Assembly: GCF_031951985.1 (NCBI RefSeq)
Contig: NZ_JAVLVU010000001.1
Coordinates: 1,178,001 to 1,242,000, forward strand
DNA: 64,000 bases
Direction of reading: 5' to 3'
Source of the DNA: Mucilaginibacter terrae
GTDB lineage: Bacteria > Bacteroidota > Bacteroidia > Sphingobacteriales > Sphingobacteriaceae
Shown: positions 43,331-52,662 of the stretch, piece after piece
Numbering within the stretch: the stretch's first letter is position 1
Layout of the letters: the number at the start of each line of letters is the position of its first letter
The notes under the pieces: model-generated
Seen by the model: the letters and a program-made list of their open reading frames with translations, nothing else
The model's database searches: none
What the model was told of the DNA's origin: nothing
Position numbers and translations under genes: made by a program

Positions 43331-45316
43331 ATGGAGAACCCCTTGGTTGAACTGGCGCAGGCCTATATTAATACTACTAATACGCTTGTGTTTTTAACCG
43401 GCAAAGCCGGAACCGGTAAAACAACCTTCTTGAGGGCCATTCGCAATAAGTCTACAAAAAAAATGGTAATCGTGGCTCCAACGGGCGTTGCGGCCATTAA
43501 TGCCGGGGGAATGACTATTCACTCGTTGTTTCAGTTATCTTTTGGCCCCCTGCTCCCCGGCACCGATGGCCCCGAGCTTACTTACAATGCCGAAAAGCGA
43601 GAACTGCTCCAAAGTCTCGAACTGCTGATTATTGATGAGATTAGTATGGTGCGCCCCGATGTGCTCGATAAAATTGATTCGATACTGCGCTCCATACGTG
43701 GCAATGGTTTTGCTTTTGGAGGAGTACAACTTTTGCTTATCGGCGATTTAGCTCAGCTCAGCCCCATTATCAGGGATGATGAATGGACGCTGCTACGTCC
43801 TTATTACCAAACGCCGTACTTTTTCAGCAGCCGGGTATTGCAGCAAACGCCCTATGTGCGCATTGAGCTGGATAAGGTGTATCGCCAAAGCGACCCTGTT
43901 TTTGTGGACATACTTAACGGCATGCGCGACCAATCCCTATCGCCCGCAGCCCTGCAAACACTTAACCAGCGATATGTTGAGGATTTTGTACCAGATACCG
44001 ATGAGCCTTACATAACACTTACCACCCATAACCGCATTGCCCAGCAAATTAATGCCGAACGGTTAGATATGCTGCAAAGCAAAGAGGTAGAATATAAAGC
44101 CACCATACGCGGGGATTTCCCGCAGGACGCCTACCCGACCGAGATGAGCTTGAAACTGAAGGAGAGTGCCCAGGTAATGTTTGTAAAAAACGATAGCTCG
44201 GCCGAAAAGCGTTATTACAATGGCAAGATAGGTACCATAGTGCGCCTCGAAACGGATACGGTACACGTTGTTACTGCCGATGGCCTTGAGATTGCCGTGC
44301 AGGCACTGGAATGGCTGAACGTAAAGTACCAGATGGATGGCGACGAAATTAACGAGGACAATGCCGGCAGCTTTGCACAAATTCCGTTGCGGCTGGCCTG
44401 GGCCATTACAATACATAAAAGCCAGGGCTTAACTTTCGAGAAGGCCATTATTGATGTGAGCGGAGCCTTTACCCACGGCCAGGCTTATGTGGCCTTGAGC
44501 CGCTGCCGCTCGTTAGAGGGTTTGGTGTTGCGCAGTCCGGTAAGCATGCAAAACATCATCGGCGACCCAACCGTGCGCCGCTTTAATGAAGCAGCTCAAG
44601 CCTTTCGCCCCAATGAGGAAACGCTTGTACAGCATCGCGAAGCATATCGCATATTCCTTTTAAGCGAGTTGTTTAATTTTGGCGGCCTGCGCGAAAGGCT
44701 TAAAAAGTTTGAATACCTGCTGCCGGCCATAGAGCAGGAGGTTTTTACAGTAGCCGAAAAACTCCCCCGGCAATTAGCCAGATGGGATGAGGAACGCATA
44801 CAAAAAGCTGCCGTTTATTTTAATGAAAAACTGGGTAAAACGGTTGAAAGCCTGCACCAGCAATTAACCGGCGCCATTGGCACATCAAAAGAACTGGCCG
44901 GCAAAGCCGATAATTTAATCAAATGGCTCATGGCCCGTATAAAGCTGCTTGATATGTTTTCGGTTCAGCCTTTTCGTACTGAACAGTACATTGCCTTTCA
45001 GCGGGAGTCGGCCACGCCTTTGCCCCACTCCTATTTAAAGGCGCTTAACGCCAAGCCTAATGAAAAACTTTACGAAACACTTTTAAGCTGGCGCGATGAA
45101 ACGGCTAAAAAAGAACAGGTGCTGGCCAGTATGCTCTTCTCCGAACAAACGCTGGCAGCCATTGCGGCTAAACTCCCCGAAACCCTTAAAGCCCTAAGCG
45201 GCATTAAAGGCATCGGCCCCGAAAAGACGAAACGCTACGGCACTGATCTGTTAACTATGGTTCGTGCCTATCAACAGGAAAGCAGCGGCTCGGCCGATCA
45301 GGTGAGTATGTTTTAA
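43331..45316 (+). CDS. PIF1/RecD-like SF1 helicase with HRDC-like C-terminus
   Basis: This is a 661-residue cytoplasmic superfamily 1B helicase. Walker A is GKAGTGKTT (24-32), motif Ia is VIVAPTGVAAINAGGMTIHS, Walker B is LLIIDEISM, motif III is LLLIGDLAQLSPI, and the C-terminal motifs are WAITIHKSQGLTFEKAIID and QAYVALSRCRSLEGLVL. This order matches PIF1-like helicases that act 5' to 3'. The last part (about 540-650, LKALSGIKGIGPEKTKRYG) resembles an HRDC or helix-hairpin-helix nucleic-acid-binding domain. The architecture is common in Bacteroidota, and no nuclease or methylase lies beside it, so repair or replication is more likely than defence. It is divergent from the sigma gene. Confidence 0.9.
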   Translation: MENPLVELAQAYINTTNTLVFLTGKAGTGKTTFLRAIRNKSTKKMVIVAPTGVAAINAGGMTIHSLFQLSFGPLLPGTDGPELTYNAEKRELLQSLELLIIDEISMVRPDVLDKIDSILRSIRGNGFAFGGVQLLLIGDLAQLSPIIRDDEWTLLRPYYQTPYFFSSRVLQQTPYVRIELDKVYRQSDPVFVDILNGMRDQSLSPAALQTLNQRYVEDFVPDTDEPYITLTTHNRIAQQINAERLDMLQSKEVEYKATIRGDFPQDAYPTEMSLKLKESAQVMFVKNDSSAEKRYYNGKIGTIVRLETDTVHVVTADGLEIAVQALEWLNVKYQMDGDEINEDNAGSFAQIPLRLAWAITIHKSQGLTFEKAIIDVSGAFTHGQAYVALSRCRSLEGLVLRSPVSMQNIIGDPTVRRFNEAAQAFRPNEETLVQHREAYRIFLLSELFNFGGLRERLKKFEYLLPAIEQEVFTVAEKLPRQLARWDEERIQKAAVYFNEKLGKTVESLHQQLTGAIGTSKELAGKADNLIKWLMARIKLLDMFSVQPFRTEQYIAFQRESATPLPHSYLKALNAKPNEKLYETLLSWRDETAKKEQVLASMLFSEQTLAAIAAKLPETLKALSGIKGIGPEKTKRYGTDLLTMVRAYQQESSGSADQVSMF

Positions 45317-45365
45317 AGACCAATTAATCATTTTCTTCATAAAGATTCATCCTCTAACGTCTTAG

Positions 45366-45449
45366 CAGGGTCTCTCGTAGAGGACCCTGCGCCACTGACT
45401 AATTGATATTACCCCCCTATACATTCAGGGTCCTCTACGAGAGACCCTG
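45366..45449. repeat. REPIN-like pair of inverted hairpin repeats
   Basis: A 24-bp sequence at 45366-45389 is an exact reverse complement of 45426-45449, separated by 36 bases. Each arm is itself an imperfect palindrome: outer cagggtc/gaccctg plus inner ctc/gag, with one bulged T and a gta loop. The locus can therefore fold as two small hairpins or one large one. This is the layout of paired REP sequences. It lies in a 227-base gene-free gap between the helicase gene and a minus-strand gene, whose remainder holds C-rich filler and nothing else recognisable. No second copy was seen in the window. Confidence 0.8.
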
Positions 45450-45543
45450 AACGTAAAAAATATATAACCCCCTCCCTAACCCTCCCGACGGAGTGAATAA
45501 TACAATGCTACGAAAGCGCTGTAAGTACAAGAGTGAAAAATCC

Positions 45544-46131
45544 TTATTCCTCTTTATATATATCAAACTTTTGAAAAGCAACTTTCCCAAAATCTTTAAC
45601 GGTTTTCACTTTAGTTTTTACTTTTTCGGGTTCACCTGAATGAAAACTATCGCCACCATCTTTAAAAAGGTACCAGCTTTTATCGGCCGGGTTATATTTA
45701 AAGGTGATGATGCGTGTCCACCGCCAACCGCTCCCGCCGTAATGCTCTACCGAAAAATAGCCATTTTTGATGGTTATACCGGTAAATGGGTCGCCCATCA
45801 TACCACCGCAGTCTACACAGTAAACCGCATTATTGCTTCGGGCTGCAAGCTTGTAGCTTTTGTCGTGCTGGCCGGTAAGTATTAGTAATGGGCGTTTTTC
45901 GGGATGATCGATCACATCAGAAGTTTTTTCTTCCCCCTTTTTATAAAGGACCATGATGGCATCGGGGTAAGCATCCTTGTTTAAATCGCCACGCGTCAAA
46001 TCAAGCACTTCATACCCGGCCGGTACAAAGCCTTTTAAAATCGCCGGAACCTGAACGGGTTTCTTGGATTGCGCCAGGCAAACTGAGCTTGATAAAGTAA
46101 GGGATAAAAATAAAAAGTAACGTAAAAACAT
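45544..46131 (-). CDS. Secreted hypothetical protein with FG-GAP-like motif
   Basis: This is a 195-residue protein with a signal peptide (MFLRYFLFLSLTLSSSVCLA). The segment LTRGDLNKDAYPDAIMVLYK is like the calcium-binding DxNxDxxxD loop of FG-GAP/VCBS repeats, but only one such unit is present. The remainder is beta-rich (KNGYFSVEHYGGSGWRWTRIITFKYN), with a CVDCGG pair. Similar single-copy proteins occur in many Bacteroidota; I know no function. It is transcribed alone on the minus strand between the paired-hairpin repeat and a divergent membrane protein gene. Confidence 0.7.
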   Translation of the reverse strand: MFLRYFLFLSLTLSSSVCLAQSKKPVQVPAILKGFVPAGYEVLDLTRGDLNKDAYPDAIMVLYKKGEEKTSDVIDHPEKRPLLILTGQHDKSYKLAARSNNAVYCVDCGGMMGDPFTGITIKNGYFSVEHYGGSGWRWTRIITFKYNPADKSWYLFKDGGDSFHSGEPEKVKTKVKTVKDFGKVAFQKFDIYKEE

Positions 46132-46238
46132 GTGTTGATTTAGATATTAATTAAGATCAAATACTCACCATTAAACACGTAGAGCAAAGAATGTTTGACA
46201 ACAAATTATAATTCATCCAAAACCACAACGGCAATACA

Positions 46239-47267
46239 ATGTTGATTAATCGGACCTCAACATTATACCACATGTCACTAAAAAGCTTGAGCAAAACCCG
46301 CTGGAAAATTGAACCCGACCGCGTTACGGTTTACCCTTATGGTGTATTCCATATATTTACTATTATACTGGCCATAATTTTCGCAGGCCTTTTATTTGTC
46401 TACTTTAGATACGAAAATTCGGGCTTTGGCAGTTCACTCCCCATAGTGCTTTTATTTGCGCTAATGTTAATATTCTTTTGGGGATCTGCTTATACCTATA
46501 TTGAGTTTGACAGTCGGGTTGGCCGCATGCGTAAAATGCTGATGGGCTTTTTACCGGTTAAAAATATACCGTTTGCCAAATTGCAGGGCATTAACCCGGT
46601 AAGCAATGTGGCTGGAAGCTATAACTATCGTTTGTTTCGTAAAGATGCGCGTTATGGTAAAGGTATTGTAGTTTCCTCAGGTTATACTAAAAACGATGAC
46701 CCAAATGCCATTGCTTTTGTTGAAGAAGCCGTGCCTGTAATTCATGGCTTTCTCGACCTGCATGATACGCTAAACCCGCCCGAGTTGGTTGAGTCAATTA
46801 CCTCTTACAAATACTTTAACCAGCAAGGCAACATCTATACCCTTAAAAATAAAAAAGCAGGTGCTATTGTGTTCGGCTTAATTTTTATAGGTCTTGGGTT
46901 TTACATCCTGTTTGCAACAATTCAAAGTATTATTGGGGCTTTAATAATTACGGCTATCATGTTCATATTAGGTCTTGCGTTTATCAACGCAGCTTTTACT
47001 AAAATCAGCTTCGATACCGAAAACAAGACTATACAACGTACAGGCTTGTTTAAATTTTTTAACCGCACATACAGTTTCGGTAATTTTGCAGGAATACAAA
47101 CACTGCGCAGGACTTACAATTTTATATACGTTGGTACCGATGTAAACATGTATTTTGATGCACCTGATAAAGCAGGGAAACAGAATATGCTCACCGTAAT
47201 ATCGCTCAAAAAAAGCGCTGACATTGAGCGCTTTCTTCAGGAGATTTATAAAATTATGGGAATGTAA
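46239..47267 (+). CDS. Membrane protein with PH-like domain, function unknown
   Basis: This is a 342-residue protein with four hydrophobic segments in two pairs (about 38-56 and 66-84; 208-229 and 232-253). Each pair is followed by a beta-rich soluble part, ending TKISFDTENKTIQRTGLFKFFNRTYSFGNFAGIQTLRR, which resembles bacterial PH domains of the YdbT/YdbS type. An in-frame ATG at 46272 would give MSLKSLSKTRW and may be the real start, since the first 11 residues add nothing recognisable. No partner genes are adjacent. The topology call is fair and the function is unknown. Confidence 0.65.
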   Translation: MLINRTSTLYHMSLKSLSKTRWKIEPDRVTVYPYGVFHIFTIILAIIFAGLLFVYFRYENSGFGSSLPIVLLFALMLIFFWGSAYTYIEFDSRVGRMRKMLMGFLPVKNIPFAKLQGINPVSNVAGSYNYRLFRKDARYGKGIVVSSGYTKNDDPNAIAFVEEAVPVIHGFLDLHDTLNPPELVESITSYKYFNQQGNIYTLKNKKAGAIVFGLIFIGLGFYILFATIQSIIGALIITAIMFILGLAFINAAFTKISFDTENKTIQRTGLFKFFNRTYSFGNFAGIQTLRRTYNFIYVGTDVNMYFDAPDKAGKQNMLTVISLKKSADIERFLQEIYKIMGM

Positions 47268-47281
47268 TTGGTGTTACATTC

Positions 47282-47845
47282 CTAATTACAAATTGCTTCG
47301 GCAAACTTTTTAGTGCTATAGGCTTTGTAAATTTTACCGGCGATTTTTAGAATATCTGTCGCTTTACTATCAGCAGGTATAACTTTATCATTTTCCATTT
47401 CCCTTATGACGCGGCCATTTTTTACATAATACCGGTATTTGGTTTTAGTAACCGGGCCTATGGCGGGCCCGCCAACAATGCTTTCTAAACAAAATACAAC
47501 CCTGCCGTCATTATAGTAATATTCTTTTACCCAACTTCCATCCCCTATCGATCCCGATTCGGTTATCTTGACAATGGTTTTATCATTAAAAAAGTAATTT
47601 ACCACACCCTCTTCTACACAACCGGGGCTTTCATATGTGAAACGTTGAGGTTTAAGCTTCAGCATATTAATTTGTTGATATATCTGCCTGATGGCGGCAA
47701 CGTCAGTAGGCACATCAGTTTGAATTAGCGCCCGGCTTCCACGACTAATGGGTGGCACCTGGGCAAAAAGTTGGCTCGTTATCAACAACATTGAAATGAA
47801 CAGGAAACTGAACTTTTTTGAGGTAATACAAATTGGAGATTTCAT
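47282..47845 (-). CDS. Secreted hypothetical protein
   Basis: This is a 187-residue protein with a signal peptide ending near LLITSQLFAQ. The mature part begins with a helix (VAAIRQIYQQINMLKL), then becomes beta-rich with repeated short strands (VKEYYYNDGRVVFCLES, TKYRYYVKNGRVIREME) that resemble MORN-like units. Two or three cysteines are present. I do not recognise the family. It converges on the PH-like membrane protein gene with a 14-base gap. Confidence 0.65.
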   Translation of the reverse strand: MKSPICITSKKFSFLFISMLLITSQLFAQVPPISRGSRALIQTDVPTDVAAIRQIYQQINMLKLKPQRFTYESPGCVEEGVVNYFFNDKTIVKITESGSIGDGSWVKEYYYNDGRVVFCLESIVGGPAIGPVTKTKYRYYVKNGRVIREMENDKVIPADSKATDILKIAGKIYKAYSTKKFAEAICN

Positions 47846-47942
47846 TTGGATAAAGGTTATGATTACGATAACCCAACAGGTAGATATACTTATTTGTTTA
47901 TTTAAGTAAACTCATTTGTTTTCCGTTACCGTTCCTTTTATT

Positions 47943-47950
47943 TACTTTCG
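47943..47950 (+). promoter_or_regulatory. Promoter box TACTTTCG before the Hsp70 gene
   Basis: TACTTTCG matches TAnnTTTG at seven of eight positions and is followed by CACCCC, a common context in this phylum. It lies 37 bases before the ATG at 47988. A TTTG at 47915-47918 is a possible -33 element, though the spacing (24 bases) is long. Confidence 0.5.
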
Positions 47951-47987
47951 CACCCCTTTTTAGGTCCTTACTTAAACGTTATCTGCA

Positions 47988-49247
47988 ATGAATAAATATT
48001 TATACGGCATTGATTTTGGCACTACCAACTCGGCCTTGGCAATTTTTGATGAAGAAGCCGGCGAGATCACGCAAACTATCATCATTCCCTCATTAATATA
48101 TTTTTTTCATGAACGCGGTAATGAAAAGGACTATGTTGTTGGTGAGGATGCCATATCGGCCTACCTTAACGATGGCATGAAGGGGCGCTTTATTAAATCG
48201 GTTAAGCAAATACTATCTCGCAGCAGCTTTACCGAAACCCGCATCCAAAACAAACGCTACACCGCGCCCGATTTGGTTGCCCTCATACTAAAAGAACTTA
48301 AACAACGCGCCGACGAAATTACCGGCCAGGACGTTCAAAAAGCGGTAATTGGTCGCCCGGTATTTTTTGATGATGATAACGTGCAGAAAGATACCCTGGC
48401 CCAAACCCGCCTTAATAAAGCTGCCGAACTTGCGGGCTTTACCGATGTACGCTTTCAGTTTGAGCCTATTGGTGCGGCGTTTGCCTACGAACGCACCCTA
48501 ACCCGCCGCGAAAACGTATTGGTTGCCGACTTAGGTGGCGGCACCACCGATTTTACCTACCTCGTACTCGATCCCGCCCGTGCAGGGAGCGAAGATCGTA
48601 AAAAAGACATGATGGCCACCGGCGGTATTTATGTGGGTGGCGACAGTTTAGATTCGGCCTTTATGTGGGAAAAGGGTACGCCTTATTTTGGTAAAAGTGC
48701 GCAGTACGAAGGTACTTCAGGCAAAATATTAACAGTTCCTAAATCGCTGTTTCATAACATATGCTCGTGGGAGCAAATGAACTTTTTTAACGGCCCAAGG
48801 GTGCGTAAAGAGATTGACGATTACTACTACTTCTCTAAAAAAGACCGCTTGTTTAAAAACCTGATCACTTTGGTTGAGCATAACCTCGGCTACTCGGTAT
48901 TCAGGGCAATTGAGCGGGTAAAAATAGAACTTTCGGAGGCAGAACGATCGGCTTTCAGTTATCATGAAATGGATATTGACATTGAGGAAGATATTCCGCT
49001 GGGCGATTATGAGCAGGTAATTGCTAAAGACATCAGCCGCATTGCCACCTACTTCGACGAGTTTTTGAACACCAACAACATTCAGCCCGAAAATATCGAC
49101 ACCATTTTTATGACCGGTGGCACCTCGCAGGTTAAAAGTATTCAGCGCCTGTTCCGCCAACGTTTCCCGCATGTAAATTTAAACTCGGGCGATAATTTCA
49201 GGAGTGTTGCCAAGGGGTTGGCTTATAGCGGGTATTTATTTGAATAA
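47988..49247 (+). CDS. YegD-type Hsp70-family protein
   Basis: This is a 419-residue cytoplasmic protein with the actin/Hsp70 ATPase fold. The signatures are YGIDFGTTNSALAIFD (phosphate 1), EPIGAAFAYERTL, VLVADLGGGTTDFTYLVLD (phosphate 2) and DTIFMTGGTSQVKSIQRLFRQRFP (adenosine). It stops right after the nucleotide-binding domain, so the peptide-binding part of DnaK is missing, as in YegD proteins. No J-domain or nucleotide exchange factor gene is near. Its client is unknown. It seems to be a single-gene unit with its own promoter. Confidence 0.9.
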   Translation: MNKYLYGIDFGTTNSALAIFDEEAGEITQTIIIPSLIYFFHERGNEKDYVVGEDAISAYLNDGMKGRFIKSVKQILSRSSFTETRIQNKRYTAPDLVALILKELKQRADEITGQDVQKAVIGRPVFFDDDNVQKDTLAQTRLNKAAELAGFTDVRFQFEPIGAAFAYERTLTRRENVLVADLGGGTTDFTYLVLDPARAGSEDRKKDMMATGGIYVGGDSLDSAFMWEKGTPYFGKSAQYEGTSGKILTVPKSLFHNICSWEQMNFFNGPRVRKEIDDYYYFSKKDRLFKNLITLVEHNLGYSVFRAIERVKIELSEAERSAFSYHEMDIDIEEDIPLGDYEQVIAKDISRIATYFDEFLNTNNIQPENIDTIFMTGGTSQVKSIQRLFRQRFPHVNLNSGDNFRSVAKGLAYSGYLFE

Positions 49248-49414
49248 TTAATAGGTAAAAATACATTTATCAGTACGATATAAATTGCGCTCATTAATTT
49301 AAGTCTAAACTACTGATTACCAATAAATAATAAATACATCCAAAAGAAATAAATATACTTTTTAAGCAACTTTTTAACAATAAATTTCGCAAAAGGCAAA
49401 CAATATAGTTTTTG

Positions 49415-49434
49415 GTTGGTATTACAATACCAAC
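49415..49434. promoter_or_regulatory. Perfect 20-bp palindromic element upstream of SusC
   Basis: gttggtatt (49415-49423) and aataccaac (49426-49434) are exact reverse complements around a 2-base centre. It lies 23 bases before the susC start at 49458. It could be a regulator-binding site or, with a larger loop, an RNA hairpin close to the ribosome-binding region. Confidence 0.55.
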
Positions 49435-49457
49435 ACATACAACTTCCTGTACCGCCT

Positions 49458-52400
49458 ATGCAATTTTCTTTAAAGAGTAAAAAGTCAGTTTTTTGGTTAT
49501 TTATGCTTTTGGGCACGAGTGTCACGGCACAGCAAATACCCGACACGGTTGCAAAACCCAAACCTCCCCCAAAAGATAGTATACCTATCGCACCGCCTGT
49601 AACAGTATCACCAACCGGCCAAACACAACAATCTTCCCCCACCGTATCTAAACAAGATACCACCAACAAGCAAAACATTTCGGGCATTGTTAAAGACGAA
49701 AAAGGTCAGCCACTACCCGGCGTTGCCATTCGCGTGCGCGGCAGCAATGCGGGTGCTACAACGGGTGCCGATGGCCGCTTCAACATAAAAGCCTCTGTCA
49801 ACAGTGTTTTGGAGCTAACTTTTGTAGGCTATGTTACCCAAACTGTTCGTGCTAACGGCCAAGCCCAACTTAACATTACCCTGCAACCCGAAACACGTAC
49901 CCTCAAGCAGGTAATTGTTAACGGCTACTCCACCCAAAACAAGCGCGACCTCACCGGGGCGGTATCGGTAGTAACCTCTTCGGATATTGAAAACCTGCCC
50001 GTAGGCGGGGTTGAACAGATATTGCAAGGTAAAGCTGCAGGTGTATCGGTAACACAGGCCACCGGTGCACCGGGCGAGGGCATTGCCGTGCGTATACGCG
50101 GTGTGGGTACCATTAACAATAATAACCCGCTTTATGTGATAGACGGCGTACCATCAACCACCGGTATAAACCAGATAGCCCCGGCCGATATTGAAAGCAT
50201 TAACGTGCTTAAAGATGCCTCGGCCGCATCAATTTACGGTGCAAGGGCATCAAACGGTGTGGTAGTGGTTACCACTAAAAAAGGCCGCCAGGGCCCGCCG
50301 CGTTTCAGCATACAACAATATACCGGCGTGCAAACTCATGGCGATTTAATTAAAATGGCCAATACCCAGCAATATGTATCGGCCTACAACGCAGCAGCAC
50401 AGGCCGATGGCCGGGCGCAGATACCGGCCTCATTAGCCGCTACCCTGCCCGATGTAAACTGGCAAAAAGAGATATTGAAACCAGCCATTATCAACAACAC
50501 CAACCTCTCTATAAACGGCGGTAGCGAGAACAGTACTTACATTGTATCGGCTAATTACTTTAAACAAAACGGTTTAATTAAAAACAGTGCTTACGACAGG
50601 CTTAACCTGCGCACTGGTATCAACAGTAACTTATCCAAAATATTTACGGTAGGTACTAACATCAACCTGTCGTACTCAAAAACCAAGCAGGTAGGAACCT
50701 CGGGCGATGGTTTTGGGGCAGGCAACCAGGGCGCAAGTGTAATGCGTTTTGCCTTGTTCCGTACACCAGGAACGCCTGTTTACAAACCCAACGGCGATTA
50801 CGTGGATTTACCCGAAAACCCCTCGTTTTTTGGTGATGGGTTAAATCCGGTTGGTTTTGCCGATAACTTTGACCGCAAGTACAACGCTTATGGCATGATA
50901 GGTAATGTATTTGCCGAAGCCAACATTATTAAAGGCTTGAAAGCGCGCACCTCAATTGGCGGTAATTTGGTTATCACCGATTTTAAACAATTCTTTAAAA
51001 TCTGGGGTTCAGATAGGGCTATCAACTCGCCCGGCAGTTTGGCCCGCTCAAATGCTAATCAATTCGACTATAACTGGACCAACACGCTCACCTATAAATT
51101 CGATGTAGCTAAACATAACTTTACCATACTGGCGGGTAGCGAGGCCATTAAAAGCCGCACCAATGGACTGTCGGCTTCACGCTCCATATTCCCTAACCAA
51201 GATCCCGATTTTCAATACCTTGACAACGGTATAGGTGTACAGCAAAACGGAGAAAATGAATCGCGCTGGGCACTATTCTCCCTTTTTGGTCGTGTTGATT
51301 ATGGTTATGCCGATAAATACCTCGCCAGCTTTACCATTCGCCGTGATGGTTCATCGCGCCTTAACCCTAACAACCGCTATGGCAACTTCTACTCTGGTTC
51401 GTTGGGATGGCGTTTAGATCAAGAGAGCTTTTTAAAAGACGTAAAATGGTTATCAATGCTTAAACTGCGTGCAGGCGTTGGTCAAACCGGTAACCAGGAG
51501 ATCAGTAATTACGCTTATACCTCGCTCAACTCACTGGTGGGCTTCTACCCTTTCGGCGGCACGTCGGTAATTGGCAACTCGCTTACCTCGCGCGGTAACA
51601 GCAACATTACCTGGGAAACCAGTACGCAAAGCAACTTTGGTATCGATGCGGCCTTCCTAAATAATGACCTGCAAATCACCGCCGATTACTTTATTCGTAA
51701 CAACAGTAATATATTATTTGCCAACCCACTGCCCCCAAGTGCAGGCTCAGGCGCAAGTCCGTACGTTAATGCGGGCAAGGTGCAAAACAAGGGTTTTGAG
51801 TTGGAAGTGTCGTACCGCAAGCAATTATCAAAAGACTGGAAGATAGACCTGTCGGGTAACTTAGCTACACTCAATAATCAAGTTAAATCATTAGCTGGTT
51901 CCCCTATTGTAGGCGGACGGATTGATAATGAATACTATGCCACTTTGACCAACGTTGGTCAGCCAATAGGAGCATTTTATTTGTTACCCATGGAAGGGAT
52001 CTTCCAAAACGAACTGGATATTTTTACCCATGCTTACCAGGGGGCAGGCATTAGACCTGGCGATGTTAAATATAAAGATACCAACGGCGATAACGTAATT
52101 GACGAGCGCGACCGTGTATTCTCGGGCAGCCCTATTCCAAGCCTTACTTATGGCTTTACCGGTAACGTAAACTTTAAAAATTTCGACCTGAGCGTGTTCT
52201 TCCAAGGTGCGCATGGCAATAAACTGTACAACCAGGCCCGTACCGATATTGAAGGTTTTTACCGCGCCTTTAACGTTACCGAGCGTGTGGCAACGGGCAG
52301 TTGGACCGGTCCCGGTACCACCAATGAGTTTCCACGCTTAACCTGGGAATCGGCATCATCAACCAATAACAAGCGTCCGTCTACCCGCTTTTTAGAGGAT

Positions 52401-52658
52401 GGCTCATACCTGCGCTTAAAGAATGTACAGCTGGGCTACAACTTTGGCAGCAAAATGATGTCGAGGTTAAAAATGTCGTCGCTACGGGTTTATGTTAGTG
52501 CGCAAAACCTGCTCACGTTTACCAAATACACAGGCCTCGACCCTGAACTTTATACCAACAGCAATTCGGCCGGTGACGGTGTACGCGCTGTCGGTATCGA
52601 TTGGGGTACCTATCCATCGGCCCGAACTTATACCGTGGGTGTTAACGTCAACTTTTAA
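49458..52658 (+). CDS. SusC/RagA TonB-linked outer-membrane importer
   Basis: This is a 1066-residue importer. The ATG at 49458 gives the signal peptide MQFSLKSKKSVFWLFMLLGTSVTA; the upstream extension is spurious. A Pro/Lys/Thr-rich linker (about 25-70) precedes a carboxypeptidase-like domain (VKDEKGQPLPGVAIRVRGS). The plug follows with SusC signatures (PLYVIDGVPS, DASAASIYGARASNGVVVVTTKKG), and then the barrel, ending in ARTYTVGVNVNF. There is no STN domain, so it is not tied to a FecR. The susD partner begins 4 bases later but is frameshifted. The LuxR-type sensor on the opposite strand is the likely regulator. The substrate is probably a glycan. Confidence 0.94.
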   Translation: MQFSLKSKKSVFWLFMLLGTSVTAQQIPDTVAKPKPPPKDSIPIAPPVTVSPTGQTQQSSPTVSKQDTTNKQNISGIVKDEKGQPLPGVAIRVRGSNAGATTGADGRFNIKASVNSVLELTFVGYVTQTVRANGQAQLNITLQPETRTLKQVIVNGYSTQNKRDLTGAVSVVTSSDIENLPVGGVEQILQGKAAGVSVTQATGAPGEGIAVRIRGVGTINNNNPLYVIDGVPSTTGINQIAPADIESINVLKDASAASIYGARASNGVVVVTTKKGRQGPPRFSIQQYTGVQTHGDLIKMANTQQYVSAYNAAAQADGRAQIPASLAATLPDVNWQKEILKPAIINNTNLSINGGSENSTYIVSANYFKQNGLIKNSAYDRLNLRTGINSNLSKIFTVGTNINLSYSKTKQVGTSGDGFGAGNQGASVMRFALFRTPGTPVYKPNGDYVDLPENPSFFGDGLNPVGFADNFDRKYNAYGMIGNVFAEANIIKGLKARTSIGGNLVITDFKQFFKIWGSDRAINSPGSLARSNANQFDYNWTNTLTYKFDVAKHNFTILAGSEAIKSRTNGLSASRSIFPNQDPDFQYLDNGIGVQQNGENESRWALFSLFGRVDYGYADKYLASFTIRRDGSSRLNPNNRYGNFYSGSLGWRLDQESFLKDVKWLSMLKLRAGVGQTGNQEISNYAYTSLNSLVGFYPFGGTSVIGNSLTSRGNSNITWETSTQSNFGIDAAFLNNDLQITADYFIRNNSNILFANPLPPSAGSGASPYVNAGKVQNKGFELEVSYRKQLSKDWKIDLSGNLATLNNQVKSLAGSPIVGGRIDNEYYATLTNVGQPIGAFYLLPMEGIFQNELDIFTHAYQGAGIRPGDVKYKDTNGDNVIDERDRVFSGSPIPSLTYGFTGNVNFKNFDLSVFFQGAHGNKLYNQARTDIEGFYRAFNVTERVATGSWTGPGTTNEFPRLTWESASSTNNKRPSTRFLEDGSYLRLKNVQLGYNFGSKMMSRLKMSSLRVYVSAQNLLTFTKYTGLDPELYTNSNSAGDGVRAVGIDWGTYPSARTYTVGVNVNF

Positions 52659-52662
52659 ACTA

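Noticed and set aside
43331..45316. PIF1-like helicase as part of a phage-defence system
   Set aside because: No nuclease, methylase, protease or toxin gene is adjacent, and helicase-HRDC proteins of this kind are widespread housekeeping genes in the phylum.
45465..45500. C-rich filler (ccctccctaaccctccc) as a regulatory or mobile element
   Set aside because: Such C-rich debris is common between genes in Bacteroidota and has no symmetric or repeat structure here.
48729..49172. 147-residue minus-strand ORF inside the Hsp70 gene
   Set aside because: It lies antisense within a gene with clear family motifs and shows no domain or signal of its own.
47988..49247. YegD-type Hsp70 as a member of a conflict or chaperone operon
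   Set aside because: It stands alone with its own promoter; the neighbours are a convergent pair of unknown genes and a SusC locus.
49310..49687. 125-residue minus-strand ORF upstream of and within the first-locus SusC gene
   Set aside because: It covers the SusC start and promoter region antisense, and its composition is low-complexity and not protein-like.
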